From Liquidambar formosana (Eukaryota > Streptophyta > Magnoliopsida > Saxifragales > Altingiaceae): 64,000 bases of DNA. The translations under genes and the position numbers were made by a program. The stretch is taken from contig CM077827.1 of NCBI GenBank assembly GCA_039720395.1, positions 12,625,615-12,689,614 of the forward strand, written 5' to 3'. The notes below the pieces were generated by a model that was given only the letters and a program-made list of their open reading frames with translations, ran no database searches and had not been told where the DNA came from. This document shows positions 31,396 to 44,056 of this stretch, in pieces; positions within the stretch are counted from its first letter, which is position 1; each line of letters starts with the position of its first letter.

Positions 31396-33055
31396 TGTTA
31401 GGATTATGCCCTAGAGCCAATTATAGAGATGATTGTTTAGAGATTAGGAATAATCATTTGATTTCATTTATGTATTTCACATTTATTATTGATTTAATAA
31501 AAGGGCTTATTCTATTGTGTTTATATGCATCATTTATATTTACATAAGATGTCCATGGAGTTAGAGTTGAGAATATGGAATTACAAAGAGTTGTAATTTT
31601 GAGACTATTAATATATTTATGTACTAAACTCCTAAAACATTTCTAGTTGAAGGTTCACTATGATGGACAGTAATGAACCATAGGACTAGCACTTGTTAGG
31701 TTGACTCTTTAGGAGGATAGCTTGTTTCAAGCTATTTGTGTGTAGACACTACAACTAACAAGTGGGTGCCTATTACAAGAATATCTACACTGAATGTGAC
31801 TAAAGATATGAGATAAACTGAATAGAGTTTTAACCTGCCTGTTAGTCTGTTTCTCATTGTTACAGTGGTACAAGTAATCTTTAGACTTGAAACACCATAG
31901 TTGTCTTATGCATGTAGCTTTAGAAGTTTGATAACACTAAGTGCAGATCCTTCTAGGGGTCTGCAAAGGTGTTCATTGGCCCTACTGCTATGTATGTGAA
32001 GGCATGTGAGTGATCAACAAGGAATCCATCACTCTTAGGAAAAAGAGAGAGAATGTCTCATATAGCATTCATTGAATATTACTCATTAAATCCATGGGCC
32101 CATGGTAGAATGAATATGGAAAGAAATTTCCATAAGTTCATTATTGAGTTGATATTCATGAATGAGTATAAAGTAATTGAACAAGGGACTTGACAGACTT
32201 CCATGCCCTAATGGTTCAATTGAAGAAATTGTATAGATGGAATAATGTAATTGTAACCTATAAATTATAACAGAAGGGTTCTTTTTAGATATTTATTCAC
32301 CTCATTAAGGACAACACCATGAACCATATGCTAGGTGTTATTCATGGCTAGTAGAAGCCCTAATTGATATAAGTGAGTTATAATCAATTAGGAATTGGAA
32401 GGAGTTCCAATTAGACCCTTAGTAGAAAGAGTTCCATTGTGCACACCTCATGCTATCCCTACTACTTGATGATGTGAACCCAATGGGTCACACACTAATC
32501 ATGCTAAGAGAGCTTTAAAGTATATGAGAGAAAGGGTTTTAGTGAATAAAGAAAGGTTCTTTAAGGCTAAATTTTTATTAGATATAAATAAGAGGGGTTA
32601 TTGTGTAATTAAGGGTAATTACACAAAACCCTAAGTGGATTCTCCCTTATGGCTAGCCTCGACCCTTGTGGGTTCTATATAAGTCACACTTATGTATGAC
32701 TAATCATAAGATTCACTTTCCCCAAACTGGCCTTCCAACCCTTGGAGGCTCCTTCTCTCTCTCTTTTCTTCTCCACCTTTAGCAACAGCAAGGAAGAAGG
32801 AAGAAAGGATTTGAAGCTCTAGCAAGGGAAGAAGGAGGCAATACAATTAGATTGCTAGTTCACTACTGCTCAGAGTTCAAGCTTGGAGCAAAAAGGAGAA
32901 GACCATTCAAACTGTAAGTAATTCTACCCTCTTCTAGTTAGGGTTTTGTTTGTGTTTAAGCATAATTGGATTCATGGGTTGAGGAATCGATTAAGAAAAG
33001 TTTTGTTTATCAATTCATTCCACACTTTGTTTTCCTTCTAGTTTGATTCCCAACA
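31396..33055 (+). repeat. 5' LTR of copia element 2
   Basis: Starts TGTTAGGATTATGCCC and ends GATTCCCAACA, colinear with the copia 1 LTR with many substitutions and small indels. The GTAAGT donor is kept at 32914-32919. Confidence 0.92.
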
Positions 33056-33056
33056 G

Positions 33057-33070
33057 TGGTGTCAGAGCCA
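33057..33070 (+). other. Primer binding site of copia 2
   Basis: TGGTGTCAGAGCCA, one base different from the tRNA-iMet complement seen in copia 1, in the same position after the LTR. Confidence 0.88.
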
Positions 33071-35563
33071 TGATTATGCTTAATACAAACTGCATATGGG
33101 TTGGTTGTTGTAGTAAATTGATTGGTTTAATGAACTAGGGTTCATGTTTATGCATTAGCTTGGTGTTCTCTCTCATGGCCGAACCTAGGGTTATTGAACC
33201 CTAGGTTGTTTTCTCTTCTACTCCTCTTCTAAAATAAGTTTTAGAGCTGCTAGTTATTCAAGAGTTGAATAGGGATTGAGTTTGGAGAAGAAGAATAAGA
33301 AAACTAGGGTTTTATAAAACTGTTATGAACAGTTTTCATGGTAGCCATGAAAAATTGTCATCTTGTTTAGCATGCCAAAATCAGAGTTCTTCTCCAGAAG
33401 TTTGGAGCCATATATGATTAGAAAGCTCTTCGAATCAGCTTTCCAACCCAACAAATGGTGCGTTAATCCGAGTTCTGTAATGAAAGTTATGAATTTTTTA
33501 CTACAGGCTGTCTGGGAAGACAGTTTTACGCAGGAATGATGCAACAGCCACAACTATAAGTTTTTTATGGAGATCAAAGGCATGGCAATGGTTGCCACCA
33601 TTGGGTTATGTTATGGACATGGTAGGGAAGGGTTCCCAAGCATTCGGATGCATCATAATTGGATTAAGATGCTAGAACAGAAGGAAGAAGGAGAAGACTA
33701 CCAGGGCATGCTGAGCCTAGGGTTGAAGAACCCTAGGGTTCTTGGTACTATTTTGATGTGAAACTTCTGTAAAATTGATGTAAAATCATTATAGGATCAT
33801 GATACATAATGTATATATCATATTGTTTAGTTTTCAAAAGAGTTTTGATACATAAAGAGTCAAAAAGTTTGATTTCTTGAAAAACACAGCAGGCTGTTTT
33901 TCTGCAGAAAAGTCATTAATGGAGTTTTATTCATAACTTGAGCTAGGGAACTCCAAATTGCATGAAACCACTTGCATTAGTTTCTTACGACATTTAGGAT
34001 ACTGGAAAAATAGTTTGGTAGCCTAACACTGTCATCTTTCTGGGTTTTAAAGCGATTTACGAATTGTTACAGTGTGTTGATTTTTCTGGGCAGATTCATG
34101 TTAAAAGAATTGTTTAGATCAATTGGGGATGATTTGATCATCCAATCCTCTTCTATTAGCTTAGTAATTCATGTAGGGACATGATACAAAATCTGGATTG
34201 GATGGAGGATTCGATTTAATGGTGTTTTAATTGCTTTTGTGACCTTGGAGGTCCTCCCATGGTGGCTCCTGCAATGGGTTCTTGAAACCCTAATTGATTT
34301 TGATCAAGACAGCCACCAAGACCACTTCTCATGTGTCCTAGGGATAAGCCCTGACCCCTAGCATAAGTTCCCTTGGCTGTCCATGGCCTCCCACAGCCGT
34401 TGGTGGCCATGGCAACCCCATGGTAGTGGTGGTAGCCTTAGGGTTTTGATTGAAACCCTAATTTCTATTAATGATGAAACCCTAATACATTTATGGCATT
34501 AATTGAAACCCTAATATATTAGACTATTAATTACCTTAATTAAAGTGTTAATGATTGGTCATTAAATGACCAATCATGGTTATTAATAAATTAGGGCATA
34601 ATTAAATGTCATTAATGATGTCTAGGGTTTAGGAAACCCTAATTTGCATTAATTAAACCTAATTCTATTAATATATTAATTAATAAACTAAACCTAGTAA
34701 TTAATGTGTCTAAACCTAGGGTTTAATGAATAGTCATTAATGACCAATCATGATCATTAAAGGTTTAGTAATTAATCATTGGCATTTAATAGGTGTAAAG
34801 TTTAGGGTTTTGGAAAACCTAATAGGTACACATTAATTAAGAGTAATTAATATCCTAGGTGGCATTAATTAAACGCTAATCCTAATCATCAATAACGTAT
34901 AAACCTAGGGTTTTAAATGATTGGTTATTAAATGACCAATCATAAGGCATTTAATGCATTAGGGTTACAATTAGGGTTTAGAGTTAATGCATTTAGGGTT
35001 TATGGTTTTAGGAAACCCTAATGCACCAATTAATTAATGAAATGATTTTATTTAATTCTGAAATTGATTATTTAATTAATATTGATTAATTTTATTTAAA
35101 TGGTTTAAAATACAATTTAGGATTAAATTAAAATCTAGAATTTTTTTTAATTAAAATAAATTTCTTTGTTTAATTAAAGTAACCCTAGTATTTGGTATTA
35201 GAGTTTAATTAGGGGACCTTAATTGTTTCAATTGATTTGATTAATTGAAACTAAATGTCTTAAATGTTAAGACTTAATTAAATTCTGAAAATTATGCATA
35301 TCCTAATGAGATTTGGACACATTAATGAGATTAATGAATACCAATCAATAGAGTTACCATAATGCCCATATGTTTATCGCTTACAGTTATTTCTTTTATT
35401 ATGCAATATGATTGTATGGTTATGGATGGATGATGATTATGGACTAAACCCTTTAAACCAATTGTGATTAGCCGTCTTATGTATTGGTTGTGATTTTTTT
35501 TTTATTTAAAGAATTGTTAATTTTTTTTTGGTAATGTAATTTTTTATTTGGGGTTTGTATGCC

Positions 35564-35608
<45 letters not shown>

Positions 35609-36047
35609 TTCTCTAATGTACCCCACATCCCCTTATGTATCCCTTTCTTTAAATTATGTAAATGTTATGTAATCGAGAGCGCACTAAGGAGCATGGTGGA
35701 CTCAAAAGAGCATAGTAGAGCCCAACAAGCCAATGGTGGCGGAGACCATCAAGCCAATGGAGGAGATTGAAGGACTTGAAAGCTTAGAGAAGATTTTCAA
35801 GAGAGCATGCTATTTTTCAAATGAATGTTTTACGATCACCTACACCCACCTTAGACCTTGCATTCAATCAATTGGCTTGAATTGAATCTTCTTAAAGTCT
35901 ATAATCATCATAGTGGGAGTTTTAATTTATGAGATAGATTGTAATAACTTCAAATCCATAGATCGTTATATGTCTCCTTTTAGGGACCAATATCGATAAG
36001 TGGATTATATAATGTTGTTATATTTTATTTATATGCATGAGATGTGT
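33071..36047 (+). other. Leader of copia 2
   Basis: Non-coding and colinear with the copia 1 leader, with the same AAACCCTAA-type motifs around 34440-35040. A (TC)n microsatellite is at about 35570-35603. Confidence 0.75.
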
Positions 36048-36260
36048 GAACCCCTAAAAGCGGCCCACAAGGATTGAAAAGAAAATAGGAGAATAGGGTT
36101 TGAAATTGAAAAGGAGTTGCCACCTTATTTTTTAAAGGAAACAAGGAAAACCCTAAAAACAGTTTGTTTTAAGAAAACAATTTGAATGACTCCATGTTTA
36201 AAAAGGAAAGGCAAAAACAAGTCTTTTGGAAACTAAAGAAATCGGGGATTCGAAGGCATA
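36048..36260 (+). repeat. Fragment of a gypsy LTR embedded in the copia 2 leader
   Basis: It begins with TGTGAACCC and then follows, with many differences, the same order as the LTR start at 286: GCCCACAAGG, then GAGTTGCCACCTTATTTTTT (the LTR has GAGTCGCCACCTCATTTTTT), AAACAAGGAAAACC and ATGACTCCATG. It replaces about 280 bp present in copia 1 at this point, including the region of hairpin A. It is a related, not identical, LTR. Confidence 0.75.
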
Positions 36261-36295
36261 CCTGTGTGAATGATAGGCTTAACTTAACTAGGGAA

Positions 36296-36326
36296 GTATT
36301 CCAAGAAACTAACATGTGAAGAGTAT
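36296..36326 (+). ncRNA. Hairpin B of copia 2
   Basis: Same 17-nt loop (36303-36319). The stem GTATTCC/AGAGTAT has lost the closing C-G pair but keeps the others. Confidence 0.6.
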
Positions 36327-36398
36327 GTACCCTAGAGGCAAAATGACTGAAACTTGCTTATGAAGCAATAGACGAAGAGTTGTCTTCTTATGGTGGGT

Positions 36399-36431
36399 TA
36401 GAAGCCAAGAAACTAACATGTGAGGCTTCTA
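36399..36431 (+). ncRNA. Hairpin C of copia 2
   Basis: The stem TAGAAGCC/GGCTTCTA is fully Watson-Crick (8 pairs) around the same 17-nt loop (36407-36423). The corresponding stem in copia 1 has a G-U pair at the changed position. Confidence 0.72.
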
Positions 36432-36602
36432 GGTCACAATGGGACCCCAATCCCCATTAGGAATGAGATTCCCGAATTCCATTAGAAGATGTCTGAAATT
36501 TGATAAAATAGTGGGAGGTACCATATGATTAAAGACCCGATCATTACGGATTAAAATTGAAATCTAATTCTCTACTTAATTTTCTATCTGTAGTTCACCG
36601 AA

Positions 36603-37150
36603 ATGGCTCATCTCTGCCTGTTATCCAAAATGTTGGACACCAACCGTTTGACTGGACCAAATTGTATTGATTGGCTTAGGAATCTAAAAATTATTTTGGA
36701 TTCCGAGAATCTTACCTATGCACTTCAAAACCTACTTCCCATTACTCTTTCTGTGGTTACAACTCAGTAAGAGAAAGACGCTTACTAGAAGTGCATGGAC
36801 GACAATCTTGTGGCAAAGTGCTATATGATGGTATTTATGAGTCTCGACCTTAAGAAGCAACAAGAGTCCATAGGAAGTGCTTACGAGATTTTTCTCCATA
36901 TACAAGAGTTGTATGGGAAAGAATTCTTGCTTGAATTTAATGAAGCTGCTACTTCCAAGTCTAAGCTCAAGCCCAAGTGCAAAGGCATAGGCAAGGGTAA
37001 GAGTACTCGAAGGAAAAGGAAAGGTAACAACAAAGCCAACGGAACCTGTTTCTACTATAGCAAAGATGGACATTAGAAATGTAACTGCTGGGAGTATATG
37101 GATACTCTAAAGAACCAACCTTTGGAAGGTATAGATCATGCTCTAAACTA
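36603..37150 (+). pseudogene. Copia 2 gag remnant
   Basis: It reads LDTNRLTGPNCIDWLRNLK, then, after stops, YGKEFLLEFNEAATSKSK and a lysine-rich tail. The knuckle is CFYYSKDGH, with the second cysteine lost, followed by the same TAG as in copia 1. The same internal deletion is present. Confidence 0.8.
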
Positions 37151-37559
37151 AATGTTAGTTCATCTTTCACTTGGGCACTTGATTCTGATGTGAATTCGCA
37201 CATTTAGAATTCCATGTAGGATCTAGTGGGAAGCAGAAGGCTAAGTAGAGGCGAAGTAATCCTATTAGTGGGGAATGGAGCAAACGTTGCTGCATTAGCT
37301 GTGGGGCTTGCTCTTTGACTCTGCTTAGTGGGAGTAGTTTAAGAATTAATTGGCTATCTTTACATTCCATAAGTTTTTAGAAACATTATTTCTATTTCAG
37401 TCTTATCTAAACACTGTTTAGTTTTGATTTTGAGGACAATAAATGTTTTCTATTTAATTATAAAGAGTTAATTACTTCTGGAATTTATGTGGATGGCCTT
37501 TATTTTCTAAACTTTATTGCAAATATGAATTACATGGAGCATGATAGTTCTAACTTGAA

Positions 37560-38130
37560 TTCTAATAAATCCAAGAGAACAAGATATACATAGTGATGTA
37601 TGTAGAGATTTCTCTTACTTTATAACCTTTACCAATGATCATTCTAGGTTTGGGTACATGTACTTAATGAAGTACAAATCTGAAGCATTTGAAAAGTTCA
37701 AAGAATTCAGATATGATGTAAAAAAACAAACCGGTAAAAATATTAAAGCTCTTCAGTCGGATTGAGGACGCAAATATTTAACCGGTGAGTTTTTAGATCA
37801 TTTTGTTCAAATAGGCATTCTTTATGGACACCTCTTGGAACACCACAACTTAAATGGTGTGTCAGAAAAGAGGAATAGAACCTTATTGGATATGGTTAAG
37901 TCCATGATGAGTTACACTAATTTACCATTATCCTTTTAGGGACATTCCCTAGAAACTGTTGCGTAACTGTTAAACAGAGTTCCAACCAAGGCTATCCCTA
38001 AAATGCCATATGAGATATGAAAAAGGAGAGCATCAAGCCTTAAGCATGTTAAGGTATGGGGTTGCAATGCATATGTAAAGACATATGATACAACCAAATT
38101 GGAATCAAGATAATTTAAATGTAGGTTTGT
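37560..38130 (+). pseudogene. Copia 2 integrase remnant
   Basis: Broken frames resemble the copia integrase core in the same order as copia 1 (a KYKSEAFEKFKEFRYD-like stretch, then TPLGTPQLNGVSEK-like and LLDMV). Confidence 0.7.
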
Positions 38131-38389
38131 GGATTATCCTAAAAGAGAGTTTAGGATACTGAGTCTATTATCCTGATGAACAAAATGTGTTTTGTTGGTA
38201 AGTTTGTAATCTTTCTTGAAAAAAGAGTTTATTCAAGAAGGAGGCAATAACAGGAAAATAGAACTCAAAGAGTTATCTAATGAGACACAAACCAACATTG
38301 ATACAACCCCTGTCCCTGTTGAGACAGAACCTATTATTGTACCATGATTGTACAAAAGGGTCAGTGGGAGTGTGATCATGTTATTAAAA

Positions 38390-39175
38390 GTGAAAGATTA
38401 GCTTTCACAGAATTTCTCCATGATAGATTTGGGAGAAGCATCCTATATTCTGGAAATAAAGGTCTATAGAGATAGATCTAAAAGGATGCTAGGTCTCTCC
38501 CAATCGATGTATATAGACAAGATTTTGAAAGGATTCAAAATGCATGATTTAAAAAGAGGTCTAATTCCTATCAGATATGAAATCAAGTTGTCTAAAAGCA
38601 TGTGCCATGCTATGTACATGACCAAATATCAGTTTTGTTGTAAGTGTTTCGAGCAAATATCGCAGACCCAGGTAAGAAACACTGGGAAGCAGTTAAGGCT
38701 ATCCTTAAGTACTTGAGAAGAACTAAGGACCTATGCCTTGCCTATTGAGAAAGAAACTTGGAAATGATTCGTAATACGGACTCAAATTTTCAATCTGACG
38801 ACGATGATAGGAAATTAACATCAGGGTATGTTTTCACCTTGAATGGTGGAGCTGTAAGTTAGAGAAGCTGTAAGTAGGATACTACAGCGGACTCCACTAT
38901 AGAAGTTGAACGCATTGCTGCTTGTTTGGATGAAGAAGTTCATTACTAAACTAGGAATGGTTCCTAACATTGAGAAGCCTTTACCATTGTTTTGTGATAA
39001 CAACGGGGCTATTGCTTAAGCCAAGGAACCACGGCCTCATCAAAAGTCTAAACACTTTTAGCAGTGATTCCAATTAATTAGGGAGATCAATGGAAGAGAT
39101 GACATAAACATATAGAAGATTGATACAATAGAGAACATAGAAGACCCCTTCACTAAAGCTCTGACCCAAGTGCAG
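38390..39175 (+). pseudogene. Copia 2 RT C-terminus and RNase H remnant
   Basis: The longest open piece (38420-38716) begins MIDLGEASYILEIKVYRDRS. Later pieces include SDDDDRK and FTLNGGAVS and an EDPFTKALTQ-like end. The YVDD-bearing core is missing, as in copia 1. Confidence 0.78.
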
Positions 39176-39240
39176 TCGGATTACCACCGACATGAAATGG
39201 GTATTAGATACATGGTGGATTGGCTATAGTGCAAGTGGGA

Positions 39241-40675
39241 TATTTAGAGCCAATCATAGAGATGATTGTTTAGGGATTAGGAAGCAATCATTTGATTTCA
39301 TTCATGTATGTCTCATTTCTTATTGATTTAATAAAAGGGCTTATTCTATTATGTTTATATGCATCATTTATATTTACATAATATGTCCTATGGAGTTAGA
39401 GTTGAGAATATGGAATTACAAAGAGTTGTAATTTTAAGACTGTTAATATATCTCTATACCAAACTCCTAAAACATTCCTAGTTGAAGGTTCACTATGATG
39501 AACAGTAATGAACCATAGGGCTAGCACTTATTAGGTTGACTCTTTAGGAGGATAGCTAGTCTTAAGCTATTTGTGTAGAGACACTACAACCAACAAGTGG
39601 GTGCCTATTACAAGAATAAGTACACTGAATGTGACCAAAGATATAAGATAAACTGAATGGAGTTAACCTGCCTGTTAGTCTATTTCTCATTGTTATAGTG
39701 GTACAAGTAATCCTTAGACTTGAGACACCATAGTTATCTTATGCATGTAGCTTTAGAAGTTTGATAACACTAAGTGCAGATCCTTTTAGGGGTCTGCAAA
39801 GGTGTTCAATGGCCCTACTGTTATGTGTGTGAAGGCATGTGAGTAATCAATAAGGAATCCATCACTCTCGGGAAAAAGAGAGAGAATGTCTCATATAGCA
39901 TTCATTGAATATTACTCATTAAATCCATGGGCCCATAATAGAATGAATATGGAAAGGAGTGTCCATAAGTTCATTTTTGAGTTGATATTCATGAATGAGT
40001 ATAAAGTAATTGAACTAGGGACTTGACAGACTTCGATGCCCTAATGCTTCAATTGGAGACATTGTATAGATGGAATGATGTAATTATAACCTATAAACTC
40101 TAACAGAAGGGTTCTTTGTTAGATACTTATTCACCTCATTAAGGACAACACAATTAACCATATGTTAGGTGTTATTCATGGTTAGTAGAAGCCCTAATTG
40201 ATATAAGCGAGTTATAATCAACTAGGGAATTGGAAGGAGTTCGAATTAGACCCTTAGTAGAAAGAGTTCCATTGTGCACACCTCGTGCTATCCCTACTAC
40301 TTGATGATGCGAACCCAATTGGTCACACACTAATCATGCTAAGAGAACTTTAAAGTCTATGAGAGAAAGGGTTTTAGTGAATAAAGAAAGGTTCTTTAAG
40401 GTTAAATTTGTATTAGATATAAATAAGAGGAGTTATTGTGTAATTAAGGGTAATTACACAAAACCCTAAGTGGGTTCTCCCTCATGGCTAGGCCCCCTTG
40501 GTGGGTTCTATATAAGTCACACTTATGTGTGACTTATCATAAGATTCACTCTCCTAAAACCCTAGCTTTCCAACCTTTGGAGGCTCTTTCTCTCTCTCTT
40601 CTCTTTTCCACCTCTAGCAACAACAAGGAAGAAAGAAGAAAGGATTTGAAGCTCTAGCTAGGTGTGGATACTGTT
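39241..40675 (+). repeat. 3' LTR of copia element 2, damaged at both ends
   Basis: It picks up at TAGAGCCAATCATAG, about 17 bases into the LTR, and runs colinear until about 40675, where unrelated sequence starts. The last ~330 bases of the LTR are missing. Confidence 0.85.
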
Positions 40676-40896
40676 CGTTGAGCTCAAAGTAAGGTTGGAG
40701 TTTTGCTCGTTTAGCTTATGAGAAAGCTCGAACGAGTTTTCTATTTTTGAGCAAATAACGGCTGAATTTGAGTAGTTCCTTTACTTAAAATAGTAATGAG
40801 CTTTATTGAATTGAGTAATACTTTATATAAGCTTGCCTCAATTAATTAACGAGCTCAAAAATGAGATTTGAGCTTGACTTATTTATTATACAAGCT
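40676..40896. repeat. AGCTCGA-rich interspersed repeat fragment
   Basis: The segment has many AAGCTCGAACGAG- and AACGAGCTCAAA-like words in both orientations, a pattern typical of dispersed plant repeats. It is absent between the RNase H and PPR parts of the second duplicated unit. Its class is unknown. Confidence 0.4.
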
Positions 40897-42479
40897 GTGC
40901 TCAAATGAGTTTTTTTATCAATCAAGTCTGGGTAGATCAGGCTCCATTTGGTGTGGGAAAAGTGTATCAACGTATTGAAATTTTTCCTTTACTAGCTATA
41001 TATAGTGCTTACAGCAAAACATAGGTAATCCGTTCATTATGAACCTTAAGGATATATCACCAAATTTTCACCTGGTGTTCATTATGAAGCTTGAGAATGG
41101 GGGAATTTTTTAACAATTACAACCTTATCAATGTCACATCATTCACTAAATATGTAGGTGAATGAAATCATTAAATTTAGCATCTTTGAACTTATCCATT
41201 ACAATGTTTGATAGAATGGATAATAAAATACAATCAAGCCATTAGATTCTCAAAAGCAAAATGATATGTATCCCTAGTTCCCAACTCATGACGTCCCAAT
41301 TACCCATTCATATGAATATAGAATTTGGGGTAATTGGGGCATCTTTGAGTGGGGAGCTGCATGCATAATATCATATCCCATGGAAAAATTTGTTAATTGG
41401 GGAGGGTTTCAAATGATGATGATGATGATTAAAAAAAAAAAAAAAAAAACAAAAAAACCCTGACCTATGCAATGGAGGTATTACACTCGAGATATGACAA
41501 GCCAATAAAAATAAAATAACATTTCAGCTTTGACAAGTCCACTAAAATCAAATATATTAGATCTGAAATCTCAATTTTGCTGCCTTAGCTTTAACCGAAT
41601 CATCCATTGTACACAAATTATTCCAGGTTTAAAGCATAATGGTTTGGCGTCATTGTCGACTTTTCACTTAAAAACCTTACACTGATGCTTTTTTTTGGGT
41701 GCAAGATGCGATCCATGAGTAGCCAGGTTCAATAAACCTAGAAGGGCTTCCTTTTTCTTATTGAACTACTTTTCCAATCCATTTATAATGGTGTTATAGG
41801 TAATAACATCGGAAGAACAACCAAAACTCCCCATATCATTAAAAAACTCAAAAGTCTTTTCGACTTCTTCTATTCTATACAGACTTCGGATCACAATATT
41901 AAAACTACAAGTATCAATATGAGAGTGCACACCTAAATGCTCTCTAAAGAAGCAAACGGCCTTATCCACTCGATTTTGTTGAACCAACATATTCAACAAG
42001 TTATTATATACGAATGAACTTATCTTGACCTTATCAGCCTGAACTTGAGCAAGTAATCCCTCCGCAATATCAAACTTATCGGCCTATTCATACGAAGATA
42101 CCAAAAAACCTATAATAGAACTATCGAGCGAATACCCATCATTTCTCATGCAATCAAACACTATTTTTGCCGAATCGTGGAGACCCATTTGATAGAAGGA
42201 CCTCAAAAGCAAATTATAAGTTCTAAAAGAATGAATGAGACTTAAATTCACCCTACTGAATTCAAAAAACTTCAATGCTAATTTCAGTCTATTTATGCGT
42301 CTGATAATGTCAAAAGCGATCGAAGGCGTCAAGTTCTTATTGAAATAATCCGAGCAGGTGTCTAACGAGGATTTACGGGCATAGAGAATACATACGACTT
42401 TACTAAGCATCGGGCTTTTCGATTACCTCAAGGTGGTTGCAGATGGGCTGAGGGTGAGCTCCTCCATAAGGGTGGGCGT
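40897..42479. repeat. Duplicated segment, copy 1 (PPR part)
   Basis: Starts GTGCTCAAATGAG and ends CATAAGGGTGGGCG. It is matched along its length by 43482-45079 with scattered differences, including a poly-A run that is longer in copy 2 (about 41431-41449 versus about 44024-44054). Confidence 0.9.
41766..42410 (-). pseudogene. PPR gene fragment, copy 1
   Basis: The minus-strand frame starts MLSKVVCILYARK. It contains P-type PPR helices: FRTYNLLLRSFYQMGLHDSA, then YNNLLNMLVQQNRVDKAVCF, then CSFNIVIRSLYRIEEVEKTF and DVITYNTIINGLEK. P-class PPR proteins bind organelle RNA. The order resembles the At2g06000-type family, as far as I can recall it. A TAG (42083-42081) interrupts the frame, and a second TAG (41768-41766) ends it where copy 2 has TGG. 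Only the N-terminal portion of a PPR protein is present in either copy, so the gene was truncated before duplication. Confidence 0.8.
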
Positions 42480-42943
42480 GAAAACGAGCAGTGGTAATAT
42501 TGGAGGCTCAAACCTTGAAAAGACGGGTAATGAGGAAGAAGGGGGTCATCTGTAACCCCAAGCCATCATTATAGTCTATATACATATACAAATATATGTA
42601 CATATTTTGAATCTTCTTGGGCGGTGACCTAATTTTTTGCTGAGGTTTTGGTTCTGCTCTCTACTATTCATGAATATGAATCAAAAGCTAATGGAGGCAA
42701 CATAGTAAACAAAACCTTGATGAACTTCGAGACTATTCAAGTATCTTCCTTGATGGGTACAGTCCAATTTGAGCGAGAAAGACGAGATTAGTTGAAGCTT
42801 CACATTGCTGGCATCAGGAGCTTCTAACGAGATAGAGAATCGTAGTAATCAGAAATAGATGGTGAAGCTGGAAATTCAGTCTTTGGAGATGCTTGATGGT
42901 TCAAAAACAGGGTTGTATTAGGGTTTTTTACTTCTCCATTTCT
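42480..42943. other. Sequence between duplicated units, no gene recognised
   Basis: Present only after copy 1. It could be the original upstream part of the PPR locus. No supported feature. Confidence 0.5.
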
Positions 42944-43474
42944 GTGCTTTGGGGCTTGGGTTGTTTTGTGAACTCAACCACTTACTGTAAACTGTTCTGT
43001 CATCGGCCTGTTAGGATAGATCTTCTTACTTTGAAGTGGTTCAGAACTTCAAATTAGTTAGTTAGGCTAAGCCTCTTATTTGGGTGGGTTAAGCTTACCA
43101 CTGATGGGTTCTCAAAGGGCAACGCAGGCCTATCAGGTGGTGGTGGTCTACTCATCAAGGATAAAGACGGAGGTTGGTTAGTTGGGGCCTTTCAACCAAT
43201 GGTCCAATAGGTAGCTGAAGTTTGGGCTTTTTCCTTGTGGAATGAATTTGTCAAATTTATATCATTGAATAGGATTTAGAGGTCAATGTTCTTTGGGTTT
43301 AATGGCATGTTCCATTCTAATAAAGGTGTCAAGTTTGTGAAGATCTTGGTTTCAACTCCATGTGGTGTGCGTGTGTATGTTCTTCTATCGTTTGGGAAAA
43401 AAACAAAAAAGGATTCAAAGAGAGTTCTTTGTTTCATTGAAGATGGTGATCTTGTAAGGTAATAAATGAGCCTA
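42944..43474 (+). pseudogene. LINE-type RNase H fragment, copy 2
   Basis: Matches 30835-31370 nearly base for base (the GTGCTTTGGGGCTTGGG start and the GAGCCTA end). The same LTTDGFSKGN and GGWLVGAFQPMV readings appear, with stops. It directly precedes the second PPR fragment. Confidence 0.75.
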
Positions 43475-43481
43475 TACAGGC

Positions 43482-44021
43482 GTGCTCAAATGAGTTTTTT
43501 TTATCAATCAAGTCTGGGTAAATCAGGCTCCATTTGGTGTGGGAAAAGTATATCAAGGTATTGAAAATTTTCCATTACTAGCTATATATAGTGCTTGCAA
43601 CAAAACATAGGTAATCCGTTTATTATGAACCTTGAGGATATATCACTAAATTTCCACTTGGTGTTCATTATAAAGCTTGAGAAATGGGAGAATTTTTTAA
43701 CAATTACGACCTGATCATTATCACATCATTCACTAAATATGCGGGTAAATGAAACCATTATATTTATTATCTTTGAACTTATGCATTGGAATGTTTCATA
43801 GAACGGATACTATAATACAATCAAGCCATCGGATTCTTGAAAGCAAAATCATATGTATCCCTAGTTCCCAACTCTTGACGTCCCAATTACCTATTCATGT
43901 GAATATAGAGTTCGGGGTAATTGGGGCATCTTTGAGTGTGGAACTGCATGCATAATATCATATTCCATGGAAAGATTTGTTAATTGGGGAGGGTTTCAAA
44001 TGATGATGATGATGAAAAAAG

Positions 44022-44056
<35 letters not shown>

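Larger units (their letters stand above)
31396..40675 (+). mobile_element. Ty1/copia retrotransposon 2, older copy of the same family, 3' end truncated
   Basis: The 5' LTR is at 31396-33055, with tRNA-Met primer site, telo-box leader, gag, integrase and RT remnants, and a damaged 3' LTR at 39241-40675. That LTR has lost its first ~17 bases and stops short at its right side, so no target duplication can be read. It shares the gag and RT deletions of copia 1 but is much more diverged. It lies between the RNase H and PPR parts of the first copy of a duplicated unit. Confidence 0.9.
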
